In this document: positions 36,249 through 47,211 of the stretch, piece by piece
Layout of the letters: each line of letters opens with the position of its first letter
Numbering within the stretch: position 1 is the first letter of the stretch
Assembly: GCF_002878395.1 (NCBI RefSeq)
Contig: NC_061118.1
Span: 92,884,148 to 92,948,147, forward strand
DNA length: 64,000 nucleotides
DNA from: Capsicum annuum
Taxonomy: Eukaryota > Streptophyta > Magnoliopsida > Solanales > Solanaceae
Direction of reading: 5' to 3'
Notes under the pieces: model-generated
What the model was told of the DNA's origin: nothing
Database searches by the model: none
What the model saw: only the letters and a program-made list of their open reading frames with translations
Program-made: the position numbers and the translations under genes

Positions 36249-37480
36249 TTACAAGGGGCAGATGGTGTTCTTTGTTGCCAGGGTCGTCATTGTGTTCAAG
36301 GTGTAGATGACTTGAGGCAAGAAAATTTTGCAGAAGCGCATGGTGCGTGATACTCTATTCAGCCAGGGGCCACTAAGATATACCGCGACTTGCGGGAGAT
36401 CTATTGGTGGAGTGGGATGAAGAGAGATGTTGCAACTTTTATGGCTAATTACTCTATATGTCAGCAAGTTAAGATAAAGCATCAGAAGCTTAGTGGTTCC
36501 ATGCAGAAGTTCATCATTCCTACTTTGTACTGGGAAGAAATGAACAAGGATTTCATGATGGTTTTGCCACGAACTCATCATCAGCATGATTCGGTTTGGG
36601 TCATTGTAGACAGAATGACCAACATAGCTCAATTATTTCCAGTCCATACCTCTCATTCCACCAAGGATTATGCCAAACTCTACATTAGAGAGTTGGTCAG
36701 GTTATATAGTATTCTATTATCCATCATCTAAAATAGAGGTACCCAGTTCACCTCTCACTTCTGGAAAGCATTCCAAGAGGTTCTAGATACCAAGTTTATT
36801 TCAGCATAGCCTTTCATCCTTAGACAGATGGTCAAGTACAAAGGACCATTCAGACTCTAAAAGATATGCTAAGGGCGTGTGCCATTGATTTTAAGGAAAG
36901 TTGGGATGACCACTTACCTTTGATTGAGTTTTCTTATAAAAATAGCTATCATTTCAGTATTCAGATGGCTCCATTCAAATCTCTCTATGGTAGGAGATAC
37001 AGATCTCTAGTTGGTTTGTTTGAAGTTAGTGAGGCTGCAGTCATAGGGCCTGACTTAGTGTTTGATCCCTTAAAGAAGGTCCAATTGATCAGAGCGAGAC
37101 TTCAGGCTACTCAGAGCCGAAAGAAGTCCTACGTTGATATGCGCAGAAAATACCTCGAGTTCGAGATTAGTGATTATGTCTATCTCAAGATCTCTCCAAT
37201 GAATAGAGTGAAAAGATTTGGCAATAAGGGAAATCTCAGTCCCGGATATGTCGATCCCTTCAAGATTGTTAGTCGTTTTGACAAGGAAGCATATAAGCTT
37301 GAGTTGTCTTCATATCTAGCTTCAGTACATCTAGTCTTCCATGTCTCATTGCTTAAGAAGTGAATAGGTGACCCAAAAGTTGTAGTCCTTATTCAGAGTA
37401 TCGATGATCAGAACATCCTCTCCTAAGAGAAAATTCCAGTCGAAATCCTAGACTATTAGATTCGTAGACTGAGGAACAAA
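36249..37480 (+). pseudogene. Element B integrase and chromodomain-like tail remnant
   Basis: The segment 36390-36731 has REIYWWSGMKRDVATF and NYSICQQVKIKHQ (the first cysteine of the expected CxxC pair is tyrosine), then the first core aspartate in VIVDRMTNIAQLFPV. The second core motif reads stop-NRGTQF instead of SDRGTQF, and the QAERTIQ glutamate region reads VQRTIQ, so two of three core acids are lost. The segment 36866-37363 includes MAPFKSLYGRRYRS, VGLFEVSEAAVIGPD, and GYVDPFKIVSRF in place of GPY/F. A tail to about 37490 carries RRLRNKEVPLVKV-like sequence. Confidence 0.8.
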
Positions 37481-37946
37481 GAAGTCCCTCTAGTCAAAGT
37501 TGTTTGGTGAAATTAGTCTTGTGAGGGAGATACTTAGAAAGCAGAAGCAGATATGCATACGAAGTATCCTCATCTCCTCTCTGCCAATTCAGATCAGGCT
37601 CAAAGTAACTGTTTTTCTTAAGTTTATTCAGTTTCATGATTTGTATTCATTACAAACTTGGTATTCAGCTTCATGCTTATGATCCCATTATATATTTGGT
37701 ATCTAGTACCATTGCATATTCAGTCATACATTTATTTATCAGTTTAGTTATATAATCACGCATCAGATATGCATGTTCAGTTACACAAGCATCAGATAAG
37801 CATTTTCGGCATGATATATTCAGTGTGCCAGCCACGTCAGTCATGAGATCATGTTTCATTCATTCATGTTCAATTCATAAATTGTCTATTGTTTCCCCTC
37901 TCAGTCAGTTTCCATTCGAGGATGAATTTTTCCAAAGGGGAGATAT

Positions 37947-40675
37947 TGTAATATCCCAAAAAGTCCAAGCCAATATAAGCGCCATGTTTCAAGCTCATGA
38001 ATAATATATCATGGTTCTTTTATAGTTTTATGAGTAAGTTATATGTATATTAAGGCTTCAAATAACTCCCAGCTATCAGATGAATCAAAACATTCCTTAC
38101 CGATTGAATTCTTGGGAAGGATATTATTTTAGTCAGATTCAAATGAGCATATCTCTCATGATACTACAAACATGACCTACCACCAGATATATAATTGAAT
38201 TATCTTTACAACAATAAAATTTTTGCCCAAATCTGATATCGGGGCCAAAAGTTATACTCATTTTACTCTGGCATATCCGCCTGGCAAATGATTGACGACA
38301 TGAGCTCACGACTTATCACAAGTCTGACGGCTTATCAGCCCATGTCATCAGGCTTATACAGAAACCCAAAAATTCCAGCTCCCAGGTGATGACCTGGGCT
38401 AACAGGATATCACAATCTAATGGCTTATCAGCCTTGGTCGTCAGCTTTTAATATCATCAACTAGGAATTGATTTTTTAGGGGTATTTTGGTCCTTTTCCC
38501 TCACTCTAAACACGGTATTAAAGTCCTGAGAAGGCTATTATCCCATTATTTTCTCATTCTCCTCAAGAACAAGAACATTCTCTCCCAAAGGGGTTAAACC
38601 CTATTCAATCAAAATCAAGAACAAGCCTAAGGATTTCTTCAAGAACCTTCAAGAAACATTAGATCTCTTACAAGATTCAAGCCAATTTCAACGCTACTTT
38701 TCATGAATCTTTAGTCTAAGGTATGCATAGTATTCATCCATGGATCTTTTTCATCCATAGAGCTCAAGAACCATGTTTTAAATAATAAAATTATGATTTG
38801 TATGATGTTGTATGAATATGTTCATGATAATAGTTGTTAATCGTGTTTCAAGATAGTATCTTAATGTGTTTCCATGAAGTATATGAGCATGTTAGTTGAA
38901 AAACCATGAATGTGGGTGTTTAAAGATTGTTAAGTTGATAAGTACACCTATGCCAAAAGTTGTGCATGTAAGGTGATTGATGAAATGCCTAGAATGATAA
39001 AAATCATGCTTTCATGACTCAATAGTACCTAAATGACAAGTCCATGTCATTCTTTATGATTCAATATGAATTCCATGCTATGGCTATGTGTGATTGTTGT
39101 GTGATGAAATATTCTTGCTCTTGAAGTCATGGAAGTACCTATAAGCTATATGCACTCCCTACTATGTACAAGATGTGGAGAACTATGATTATTATGAAAT
39201 CACCTATTTATGGCATTATGAATTGTGTACTCTATTCCTATGATCAAGAAGTGTTATGGTTGCGTCAGTTTCCTTCCATCGAGTCCTGGGGGTGCACATA
39301 CCCAAAAAATATAGTTGTGTGCCTAAAGCCTAAGTAATGTCACCATGATATCCTTAGTCAATCCATGCTTTATAGAACTCAATCTGTCAAATGTCTCAGG
39401 AGAACTCAGAAATCTCATGATCTCAGTTAGTTATTAGATAGTAGTAGTATTTTGTCAGTCAACGGAAATTTAGTAAATTTAGCCCATGTATAGTTCAGTT
39501 GATCATGAATCAGTCTATTCAAATAGGAGTAGTAGTTAGCACCAAGTGAGCCCAAGGATGGGAACTCACCTGTTATTTGGAGGATATGATTCTTAGCAAT
39601 CATCCTTGCGCTCCAGAACTATGTAGCCAGCGTAGGTTGAGATATCATAGCCTATTATATAAGGATAGATGAGGTGGATTAACCTGCTATATGAGGGTTC
39701 CTACAGTTCTCATTAGCGTAACTTCGTCACTTACTGCTTGTCTTTATCAGTAGTACGGTATTGAAACCCTTCCAGCCATGGTAGAGATAGTACCCCAGCA
39801 TCGCTATAATGGCATATTTGGGGCATGTCGATAAAATAACTACTTTCCACAGTTTTAGTCTCAGTCTCAGTAAAAGAACTCAGATAGTTCTTCAGATTTC
39901 AGTATATTAGGACTATCAGAAATAGTAAACTCAAATACAGTATGGAACTCAAATAGTTCCATCAGATTAAGGACTGTCAGATTAAGTTACTCATGTTATC
40001 AGTTATCAGAACTCAGTTATCGATCATGTTAGATATCAGTAAACTGTGTTATCAATATACAGATTCAGTTATCTCAATTACTATGTATTCATGAATGCAC
40101 TCTTACATTCATATTAGTTATTCAGTTAGTATTATTCATGCATATAAACCCCATGCATTCAGCCTACCCCACTTGCATACTCAGTACATTCCATCGTACT
40201 TATGTATTGCGCTATGGTGTTTTCTTTTAATGTTACATTATAGATTCAGAGACACGAGTCCCAGGTCAACAGAAGTAGTAGTATTCCAGTTTCAGCAGTC
40301 AGGGATTTTAGCTATGAGTCCTCATCTTTTGAGGACATAATTAATACTCTATGATATTATTTATTTCAGTCTAGTTTTGCTAGATGAAGTTATTTGGAGA
40401 CATGTTCCTTCAACTCCTTATTCAGACAGTACTTAGAGGCTTTCTGATTTGATTCAGAGTTCAGTTGTTTTTGGTATTCGATACCCCATATGGATGTTAT
40501 GATTTATCATATGTTTTATTCAGTTGAACCTTATGGCCTTTCAGCACATGTTTTCCATATTATAATGTAATATTATGCAGTATACAGGTACAAATATTAG
40601 TCATGGGTTAGCTTGTGGTCTTCGGGGTCATGAACACCGTGTAGCATTCCAGTTCCAGAAAATTGGGACATTACA
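37947..40675 (+). repeat. Element B 3' LTR
   Basis: It starts TGTAATATCCCAAAAAGTCC after the polypurine tract and ends GGGACATTACA. It aligns along its full length with 29498-32225, including the GACGGC-rich cluster at about 38290-38440. Confidence 0.9.
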
Positions 40676-41307
40676 CTAACACTTGAAACTGATGTTTGCC
40701 GATGTGAGGTATAGTCATTGTGACCATGTGCATGAGACGCACTTTATATTTTGGGATGGCATTATCCTTCATGGTTTTTTCTCCGGTAAGTATGGCTAAC
40801 ACATACTGGGGCCCTTTTAGTAGGGGGAGATGATCACTTATAGCCCATGGGTCCCTATAGGATGGCAGACCTAAACAGTCCAGGTTAATATTTTAAAAAT
40901 TCATGCAAAATTTTGTTCCCTTTTCCTGTCATGTGATACATATATTCTTTGCATATAATATTGTGCTTTGGTTTTCATGGTATTTATATAATGGATTTTG
41001 GCATTACTTTACTTCCTTAACATTGAGTTACATACTCGATCTCCAACCACTAATCATCTTCAGATGTTGTATCCCCACGTGATGCAGGGTCCAAAGGCAA
41101 GTCTACCTTCCCCGCGTAGTGAACAGGTGTACATGGATTGTTCGTTTGTTAACTTGAAGTGGTGATATTCTATCCTTTGAAAGTATTCATTTAATATTTG
41201 GTTTCTTTTGAATTAGACTTTATTTTAGTTTGATTTTAGCTATGGTCAGGATTATGTCCCGACCCTTTATTGGTACACAATTTTATTAGAGGCTTTGTCT
41301 GACTGCT
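40676..41307 (+). repeat. Element A 3' LTR, second part
   Basis: It resumes with GATGTTTGCCGATGTGAGG, matching 22560-22580 of the 5' LTR (TTTGTCGACGTGAGG), and runs to TTTGTCTGACTGCT, where element C begins. Confidence 0.85.
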
Positions 41308-42817
41308 TGATAATGCTCAACTTACATCTCCAATTAGTGTAAGGCGGTCATCATCAATATATGTACCCAACTTTGGAGTAGGGACCGAATCCACAGGGAA
41401 CAATGTGAGTGGCGATTAAGCTAATTTGAAGTTATAGCTACAAATTCAATTCAAACAAATGGTACAAAAATATAAAATTAAGATAGGGGTTTTGAAAGTA
41501 TGTAATGTTGTCACATCAATATTAATATTTGTAATCAAAATAAATGGGAAACCAGAGCTATGTTCACCAAGGGTTTCGGGATTTGACAGATACTAGGTAA
41601 TGCTAGAGATTCTCAGAAAGAGTAGAACAGCACAATATCCCTAACGATTATACTATCTGAGTTATCTCTCGACCTCACATGACAATTTATTATCTAATTC
41701 TCTCAAACATAGATAACTTATCTATTTCCAATAGGATGTTATTTCAGGTAGATTAATCCAGTTACGACATTAATCATTAAATAGAAGGTTGGTAAAACCT
41801 GTTGATAATTCACGTTCTCTAGTCTATTTCTCCGTTAGAAGAAAATAAAACCTAAGGCATAACCTAATGTTTGTAACCACTAGATTTGAGTTAAAACAAC
41901 AGAATTTCAAGAGGTTCCACTACTCTTTGAATCCATTAAACACCTAGTATCATATCAAACCCTAATCCATGGATCCCATAACTCCGGCTAATGAAATTAG
42001 CCACTTATGATTTGATGGACAAAATAACAAGTTGAATTCATGATTATAATGATAAACTTACAAATGGATAGAAAACAAGTAGTTCCTCCGATTTAATCAC
42101 AAGGTAGAAACCCCAAAAATAGTTGATATAAAAACACACGAATATTTTATCAAAGAGAGCAAAAATACGTATCTCTCTTCTTAGAGTTGATGTCTGATAG
42201 ATGAATTCTTAATCCCCACTTTAAAAACCCTAAAAGATACTATTTATAATAAATCCTAATTAAGGAAATAAAATAACAAAATCACAGTTGGGCTCGGATT
42301 TAGGTGACTCCATATTGGGTGTTGGTTGCCAGGCTTCTGACGGCATCTCAGATATGTCATCAGAAGTCATGCCATCTTGACCTATTCTTCCTCACTCTAA
42401 TGATGTCCTCTGATGGCTTACCTCACTTGTGACGCTGTGTAGCAAATGTCGTCAAACCTTCAGCTTATTTCACCATGTTCTACCTCACTCCGATGGCATA
42501 TTCTGACGGCTTACCACACTTGTAATTACATATTGAGAATATCGTCACTCTCATCCAGCAACTCTTCTCCACTATTCTTCCTGACATCTTTTTCTAGTAG
42601 CGTACGACATCTTTGACGGCTTTCAAGAAATACCGTCAGACTCATATCAGCTCACTTGTACCAGATTTTACTAATTTTGTTCATCTTTCCTATGTTTTCC
42701 TCCCATCCTTGACTTTCCTACAAAATCTTAAGAAAACGATCAAAAAAAAATTGCTTAAGACTTTGCAATTATTTATAGTTAAAAGCCTCAAATATGTTAG
42801 CATCTGCTTACACATCA
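41308..42817 (-). repeat. Element C 3' LTR (left copy)
   Basis: On the plus strand it starts TGATAATGCTCAACTTAC and ends GCATCTGCTTACACATCA. It is very similar to 45453-46976 with only scattered differences. A cluster of TGACGGC/GTCGTCA-type words spans about 42335-42640. Confidence 0.9.
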
Positions 42818-44345
42818 ACACCCTCAACTTAAAATAATTACTTGTCCTCAAGCAACTACATAACATCATACTACGATGCTTAACAAAGAGACACATAAGA
42901 TACCTATCAGAGTTGATTATCAAGTTTAGCTCAAAACTCATGTCATTCTCCAAGTTCAATCCAATTATGCATATCTATGAAGATTAACAATGTGACCCAA
43001 AGGAATCAGGTATGGCATCAATTCAGCAATAACAACCATGCAAATGCAACCGATATGCCCTTACAACAAAGAAGTCCCTCCTCACTCATATATGAACTCA
43101 AGCATGTCAATGTGGGGAAGGTCAAGAGACACTCACTCTCAGAAAGAAATTCCAATCAATGCATGTCAAATACCATATGCTTGCCCTTATTTTCATTACC
43201 AAGGTGTCCAGACAGGTTAGTTAGGATCACTATAGGTCTTTTCTTTGGCTTGTAATGTAGGCTAACGGCTGGTATGATATTCAATGGCATTTAGATTGAC
43301 TAAGCCTCCTTGGAACTACCTTAACTTTTGGGGTTCACTTATTAACCTTTTTCTAGATTTTCTCCTTTTCTTGATCACACATTATTCAGGATGGATGTGG
43401 CTTTTCTTTTTCATTCTTTTTCTTTTCTTATTCTTCTTCCTTACCACCCAGCTTTTTATTCCTTTTCACTTATTCTTTTCCTTTTATTCTGCCTTTTTTC
43501 ATACTTAATTTACATCACGCACCCCTACAATATCCACCCTCAACTTATGTTGTTTACCTAAGTCTAGGTGCATAGTATCCAAGGAGGACCAGGGCCAAAG
43601 TAGGTTTATTATGATCTAAACGGGAAGGTGATAGGTGTCATAGAAAGAAATGGTTAATTCAGGCTCTAAAGAGGGATCAAGAGATATCAAGCATACAGGG
43701 TAGGTCATTTAGGAAAAAAGTGACTTAAAAATCAAAACGGCCTATGATCCTTTCCTAACCCCTATCTTTCAACCAAGGTAAGACTAACCGGGCAAGTTCT
43801 AGATTTAACACACAAAGGGAACTAAGTAGTATCTCACACACACATGGCAAAAAGGTGCATCACAAGCTACTACCTATCCAGATCATCCGATTGTGTAGCA
43901 GTGGATATCATGTCACTAGTACTAATGCCACAACAAGATGCACAGTGGTCAAACATAAATGTATATCACACAGTTACAAAACAGACCAACGGAGAGGTGT
44001 TTATCAGTCTCAAAAATCAACAAAAATATGTCAATGGATCTAGATACTTACTTTTCTCCGGTTAACCATAACACATCATAAAACAAACACAGTACACCTA
44101 AACATGCTAGCTCTATTAGGAACAAGACTCTATGAAAAAGAGGCACGCCAACAAAAACCCCAGGAGGACATCAACACCCACAAGTATCCCCACCCTCAAC
44201 TTAATATCATGCATTGTTCCCAACACATAAAATCAAAACAAGAGAGTTAGAAACATACCTGTGGCACCATGGTGTGAAGATATGATGTCAATCACATAAT
44301 ACAAATACAAATAACAAGTTACCTTGGGTAGCCTCCCAAGAAGTG
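42818..44345 (-). other. Element C 3' internal region with conserved tracts
   Basis: No gene is supported. On the minus strand, AAGTTGAGGGT-type tracts occur at about 44192-44212, 43538-43560 and 42818-42840, and a homopurine block lies at about 43380-43510. The same order and similar spacing occur in element X. The plus-strand ORFs 42613-43508 are read-throughs of this region. Confidence 0.7.
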
Positions 44346-44351
44346 CCTAGT

Positions 44352-44876
44352 TTAACGTCGCGGCATGACCCAACTCGGCTTTTTCCTCCACCTTGAGGAT
44401 ATGAATTTCACCCCCACCTTACAGTCTATCTTTTTGCCTCGCTCATAGGGAGGTGGTACAAAGATTAAGAAGCCGAGTACTAAATGATGCATGGTAAACA
44501 GCTTGACCTTAAAATGAGGTGTGTTTTTATGTTGTTTATCAAGTGTAAAATAAAGAATATAGGATTCTTGTTCCGCATCTTCATAGTCTTTCACTAGTTT
44601 AGATAATTCCACACACAAGATATCATCTAAACATAATATGAAAAAATGCTTCGAGTATGGCCCAACAAATCCTACGTTAAAATTTACACTATCCTCTATG
44701 CACTTACTTTTATTCATCTTCTCAACATTTTTACTTTGAATTGGGCTAGAGTCTTCATAAGAGATTGGCTTGTTTTCGTCTTTTGCCTCTAGCACCATTT
44801 CCTCAATCTTGGTATCATCCCTCATGGTTGGTTCGGTTGGTTGGAAAATCTCCAAGGTCTGCTCAATATCAAGCAC
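44352..44876 (-). CDS. Element C internal ORF, 174 residues, unknown function
   Basis: It is the longest uninterrupted ORF of element C. It is acidic in its N-terminal half (EPTMRDDTKIEEMVLEAKDE), with a central segment FILCLDDILCVELSKLVKD and a basic end (FISSRWRKKPSWVMPRR). I see no signal peptide, no clear membrane segment and no enzyme motif. It ends at the conserved post-pol signature ATGCCGCGACGTTAAAC. It may be the C-terminal part of a longer gag-derived protein continuing upstream to about 45300 in broken frames. Its openness for 174 codons in an otherwise decayed neighbourhood is notable but not proof of function. Confidence 0.5.
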   Translation of the reverse strand: MLDIEQTLEIFQPTEPTMRDDTKIEEMVLEAKDENKPISYEDSSPIQSKNVEKMNKSKCIEDSVNFNVGFVGPYSKHFFILCLDDILCVELSKLVKDYEDAEQESYILYFTLDKQHKNTPHFKVKLFTMHHLVLGFLIFVPPPYERGKKIDCKVGVKFISSRWRKKPSWVMPRR

Positions 44877-45300
44877 AACATCGATATAGGGTTCTTACTC
44901 CTCATCTTCATACTCATCCATTATGTTAAATGATTCCAAGACAAGATATCATCTAACCATAATGTAAAAAGTGTTTTGGATGATTGACCTCGATATCCAT
45001 CTCTTCTATCCTTTTTCTTCCCTCATTAAATGCCCTAATGTCTTGACGTATGTCATATATGGTATCATTCGTTGTGTTTATACGATCCAAAATTAGTTAA
45101 AGAATAACTTTAATATCACTCTTTCCAGTGCTACATTCTTCCTTTTCTTGACCATAAGTCCTGTCATCCTCATAAAAGGAACTAGAACCTGGGTTAGCGC
45201 AATAGGGGGAAGAGATATTTGAGCAATCACTCTAATGTTCATCTTGACCACCACATCAATAACAATTATACTCCCAGTAGGATGGAGATGGTGCACACAT
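44877..45300 (-). pseudogene. Element C gag-like N-terminal remnant
   Basis: Minus-strand reading gives PSPSYWEYNCYWCGGQDEH near 45230-45290, a zinc-knuckle-like CxxC with a following histidine, then SSFYEDDRTYGQEKEEC and ILDRINTTNDTIYDIRQDI. These are gag-like features of Athila elements. Stops at about 45090 and 44930 break the frame before the 174-residue ORF. Confidence 0.45.
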
Positions 45301-45430
45301 TAGTAATAAGTAAATTAGAATAAAAATCTACCTAGAACAAGAAATAAAAGAAAACTAAAAACAAATACTTACAAGTTTGAATTCAAGCAAGTAGGCTAAA
45401 GTTCCAAACCAACTCAATACGCCAAATTGT

Positions 45431-45448
45431 TCCCCGGCAACGGTGCCA
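45431..45448 (-). other. Element C primer-binding site (tRNA-Asp)
   Basis: On the minus strand, TGGCACCGTTGCCGGGGA lies four bases after the LTR end. It is the exact tRNA-Asp type site of Athila/Tat elements. Confidence 0.9.
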
Positions 45449-45452
45449 TTTT

Positions 45453-46976
45453 TGATAATGCTCAACTTACACCTCCAATTAGTGTAAGGCATTCGACTTC
45501 AATATATTTACCCAACTTTGGAGTAGGATTTGAATCCACAGGGAACAATGTGAGTGGCGATTAAGCTAATTTGAAGCTATAGCTACAAGTTCAATTCAAA
45601 CAAATGGTACAAAAATATAAGATTAAGATGGGGTTTTGAAAGTATATAATGTTGTTAGTTCAATATTAATGTTTGTAATCAATATAAATGGGAAACCAGA
45701 GCTATGTTCACCAAGGCTTTCGGGAATTAACAGATACAAGGTAATGCTAGAGATTCTCGGAATGAGTCGAACAACAGAATATCCCTAACGATTATACTAT
45801 CTAACTTATCTCTCAACCTCACCAGACAATTTATTATCTAATTCTCTCAAACTTAGATAAATTATCTATTTCCAATAGGATGTTATCTCAGGTAGATTAA
45901 TCCAGTTACGGCATTAATCATTAAACAGAAGGTTGGTAGCTTTCGAGTCCCTGTTGATAATTTACGTCCTCTAGTCTATTTCTCCGTTAGAAACAAATAA
46001 AACCTAAGGCATAACCTAATGTTTGCAACCACTAGATTTCAGTTAAAATAATAGAATTTCAAGATGTTCCACTACTCTTTGAATCCGTTAAACACCTAGT
46101 ATCATATCAAACTCTAATCCATGGATCCCATAACTCCGGCTAATGAAATTAGCTGCTCATAATTTGATGGACAAAATGACAAGTTGAATTCATGATTATA
46201 ATGATAAACTAACGAATGGATAGATAACAACAAGTAGTTCCTCCTATTTAATCACAAGGTAGAAACCCCAAAAATAGTTGATACGAAAACACAAGAATAT
46301 TTATGAAAGAGAGCAAAAATATGTGTCTCTCTTCTTAGAGTTGATGTCTGATAGATGAATTATTAATCCCCACTTTAAAAACCCTAAAAGATGCTATTTA
46401 TACTAAAGCCTAATTAAGGTAATAAAATAACAAAATCACAGCTGGGCTCGAATTTAGGTGACACAATATTGATGTTGGTCATCAGGCTTCTAACGGTGTC
46501 TCAGATATGTCGTTAGAAGTCATGCCATCTTGACCTGTTCTGCCTTACTCTGATGATGTCCTCTGATGGCTTACCACACTTGTGATGGCATATAGCAAAT
46601 GTCGTCATACCTTCAGCTTATTTCACCATGTTCTTCCTTACTCTGACGGCATATTCTGACGGCTTACCACACTTGTGACGAAATATTGAGAATGTCGTCA
46701 CTCTCATCTAGAAACTGTACTCCATTGTTCTTCCTAACACCTTTTTCTAGTAGCTTACCACATCTCTAGCGGCATGCAATAAATTCTGTGAGCCTCATAT
46801 CAGCTCACTTGTACCAGATTTTACTTATTTTTTTCATCTTTCCTATGTTTTCATCCCATCCTTGACTTTCCTACAAAATCTTAAGAAAATGATCAAAAAC
46901 AACCAAAAGTTGCTTAATACTTCGCAATTATTTAGAGTTAAAAGCCTCAAATGTGTTAGCATCTGCTCACACATCA
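45453..46976 (-). repeat. Element C 5' LTR (right copy)
   Basis: It starts TGATAATGCTCAACTTAC on the plus strand and ends CTGCTCACACATCA. It aligns with the left copy over its full length; it is 14 bp longer. It carries the same TGACGGC motif cluster at about 46490-46790. Confidence 0.9.
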
Positions 46977-47178
46977 CTACTATGTATTTGGGTATTATAG
47001 TTGTCATTTGATACTAGTTCTGGATATTGATGTCATTTACACGTTTGGATTCAACTATCAACTCTTGAGATATATATTATATATATTGGTTAGGTTGGAA
47101 TAGGCTAAGGGGGTGGTCTCTGGTCCTCAGTGGACTTGAGATACCCGCCTAGGACAGGCCCTATCTTGGATCATTACA
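46977..47178 (+). repeat. Element A 3' LTR, third part
   Basis: It resumes CTACTATGTATTTGGGTATT and matches the final ~200 bp of the 5' LTR (TAGTCATTTGATATTGG..., ATATATAT, GGGGGTGGTC), ending GATCATTACA before the TTTTG duplication. Confidence 0.85.
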
Positions 47179-47183
47179 TTTTG

Positions 47184-47211
47184 ATCACATAATGGAATTT
47201 TAGGTGTCACA
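47184..47211 (-). repeat. E2 LTR, terminal 28 bp displaced by element A
   Basis: The minus strand reads TGTGACACCTAAAATTCC at the outer end, a good LTR start (TG). It continues the sequence left of 21386. Confidence 0.6.

Larger units (their letters stand above)
29498..40675 (+). mobile_element. Element B: Tekay/Del-type chromovirus nested in element A's 3' LTR
   Basis: LTRs at 29498-32225 (2728 bp) and 37947-40675 (2729 bp) are near equal in length and alignable throughout. The primer site TGGTATCAGAGCC is intact at 32230-32242, and a polypurine tract AAAGGGGAGATAT precedes the 3' LTR. The internal region encodes gag, protease, RT, RNase H and integrase in the usual order, all broken. A 588-bp foreign insert interrupts RT. 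It must be younger than element A because it splits A's LTR. Confidence 0.9.
29493..40680 (+). repeat. Target-site duplication of element B (CTAAT / CTAAC)
   Basis: CTAAT lies at 29493-29497 and CTAAC at 40676-40680, directly flanking the LTR ends; four of five bases match. The flanking sequence on both sides is element A's LTR. Confidence 0.7.
41308..46976 (-). mobile_element. Element C: short Athila-related LTR element without pol, nested in element A
   Basis: LTRs lie at 41308-42817 (3' LTR) and 45453-46976 (5' LTR in its own minus orientation). An intact tRNA-Asp primer site lies at 45431-45448 and a polypurine tract AAGTTGAGGGTGT next to the 3' LTR. The flanks are CTGCT (41303-41307) and CTACT (46977-46981), a 4-of-5 target duplication. 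The 2.6-kb interior has no protease, RT, RNase H or integrase. It carries a short gag-like ORF region and a 3' region homologous to element X. It is therefore non-autonomous and probably relied on an Athila-type partner. Known names for such layouts are LARD or TR-GAG; I do not assign one. Confidence 0.85.
21391..47178 (+). mobile_element. Element A: Tekay/Del-type chromovirus, interrupted by elements B and C
   Basis: The 5' LTR is 21391-23376. A tRNA-iMet primer site starts at 23381. Gag-pol remnants run 23530-28230, the polypurine tract is at about 28343-28355, and the 3' LTR is in three pieces (28356-29497, 40676-41307, 46977-47178). Summed, the pieces give about 1976 bp, against 1986 bp for the 5' LTR, which strongly supports the reconstruction. 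A chromodomain-like tail after integrase (EILDRHVCRLQTKDLSLVKVL) places it in the chromovirus group. The polyprotein has many stops, a dead RT loop and an internal integrase deletion, so it is not autonomous. Confidence 0.85.
21386..47183 (+). repeat. Target-site duplication TTTTG of element A
   Basis: TTTTG occurs at 21386-21390, directly before TGTAACACCC, and at 47179-47183, directly after GATCATTACA. The match across 25.8 kb defines A as one insertion that was later split by B and C. Confidence 0.85.

Noticed and set aside
36249..36632. 127-residue minus-strand ORF
   Set aside because: It is antisense to the integrase zinc-binding and core region of element B, whose plus-strand motifs are clear.
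42613..43508. Group of plus-strand ORFs (74, 92, 74 residues)
   Set aside because: They fall across an LTR border and the 3' untranslated region of minus-strand element C. The sense strand carries the conserved tracts.
41308..46976. Element C as a TRIM
   Set aside because: Its LTRs (about 1.5 kb) and interior (2.6 kb) are far too long for that class.
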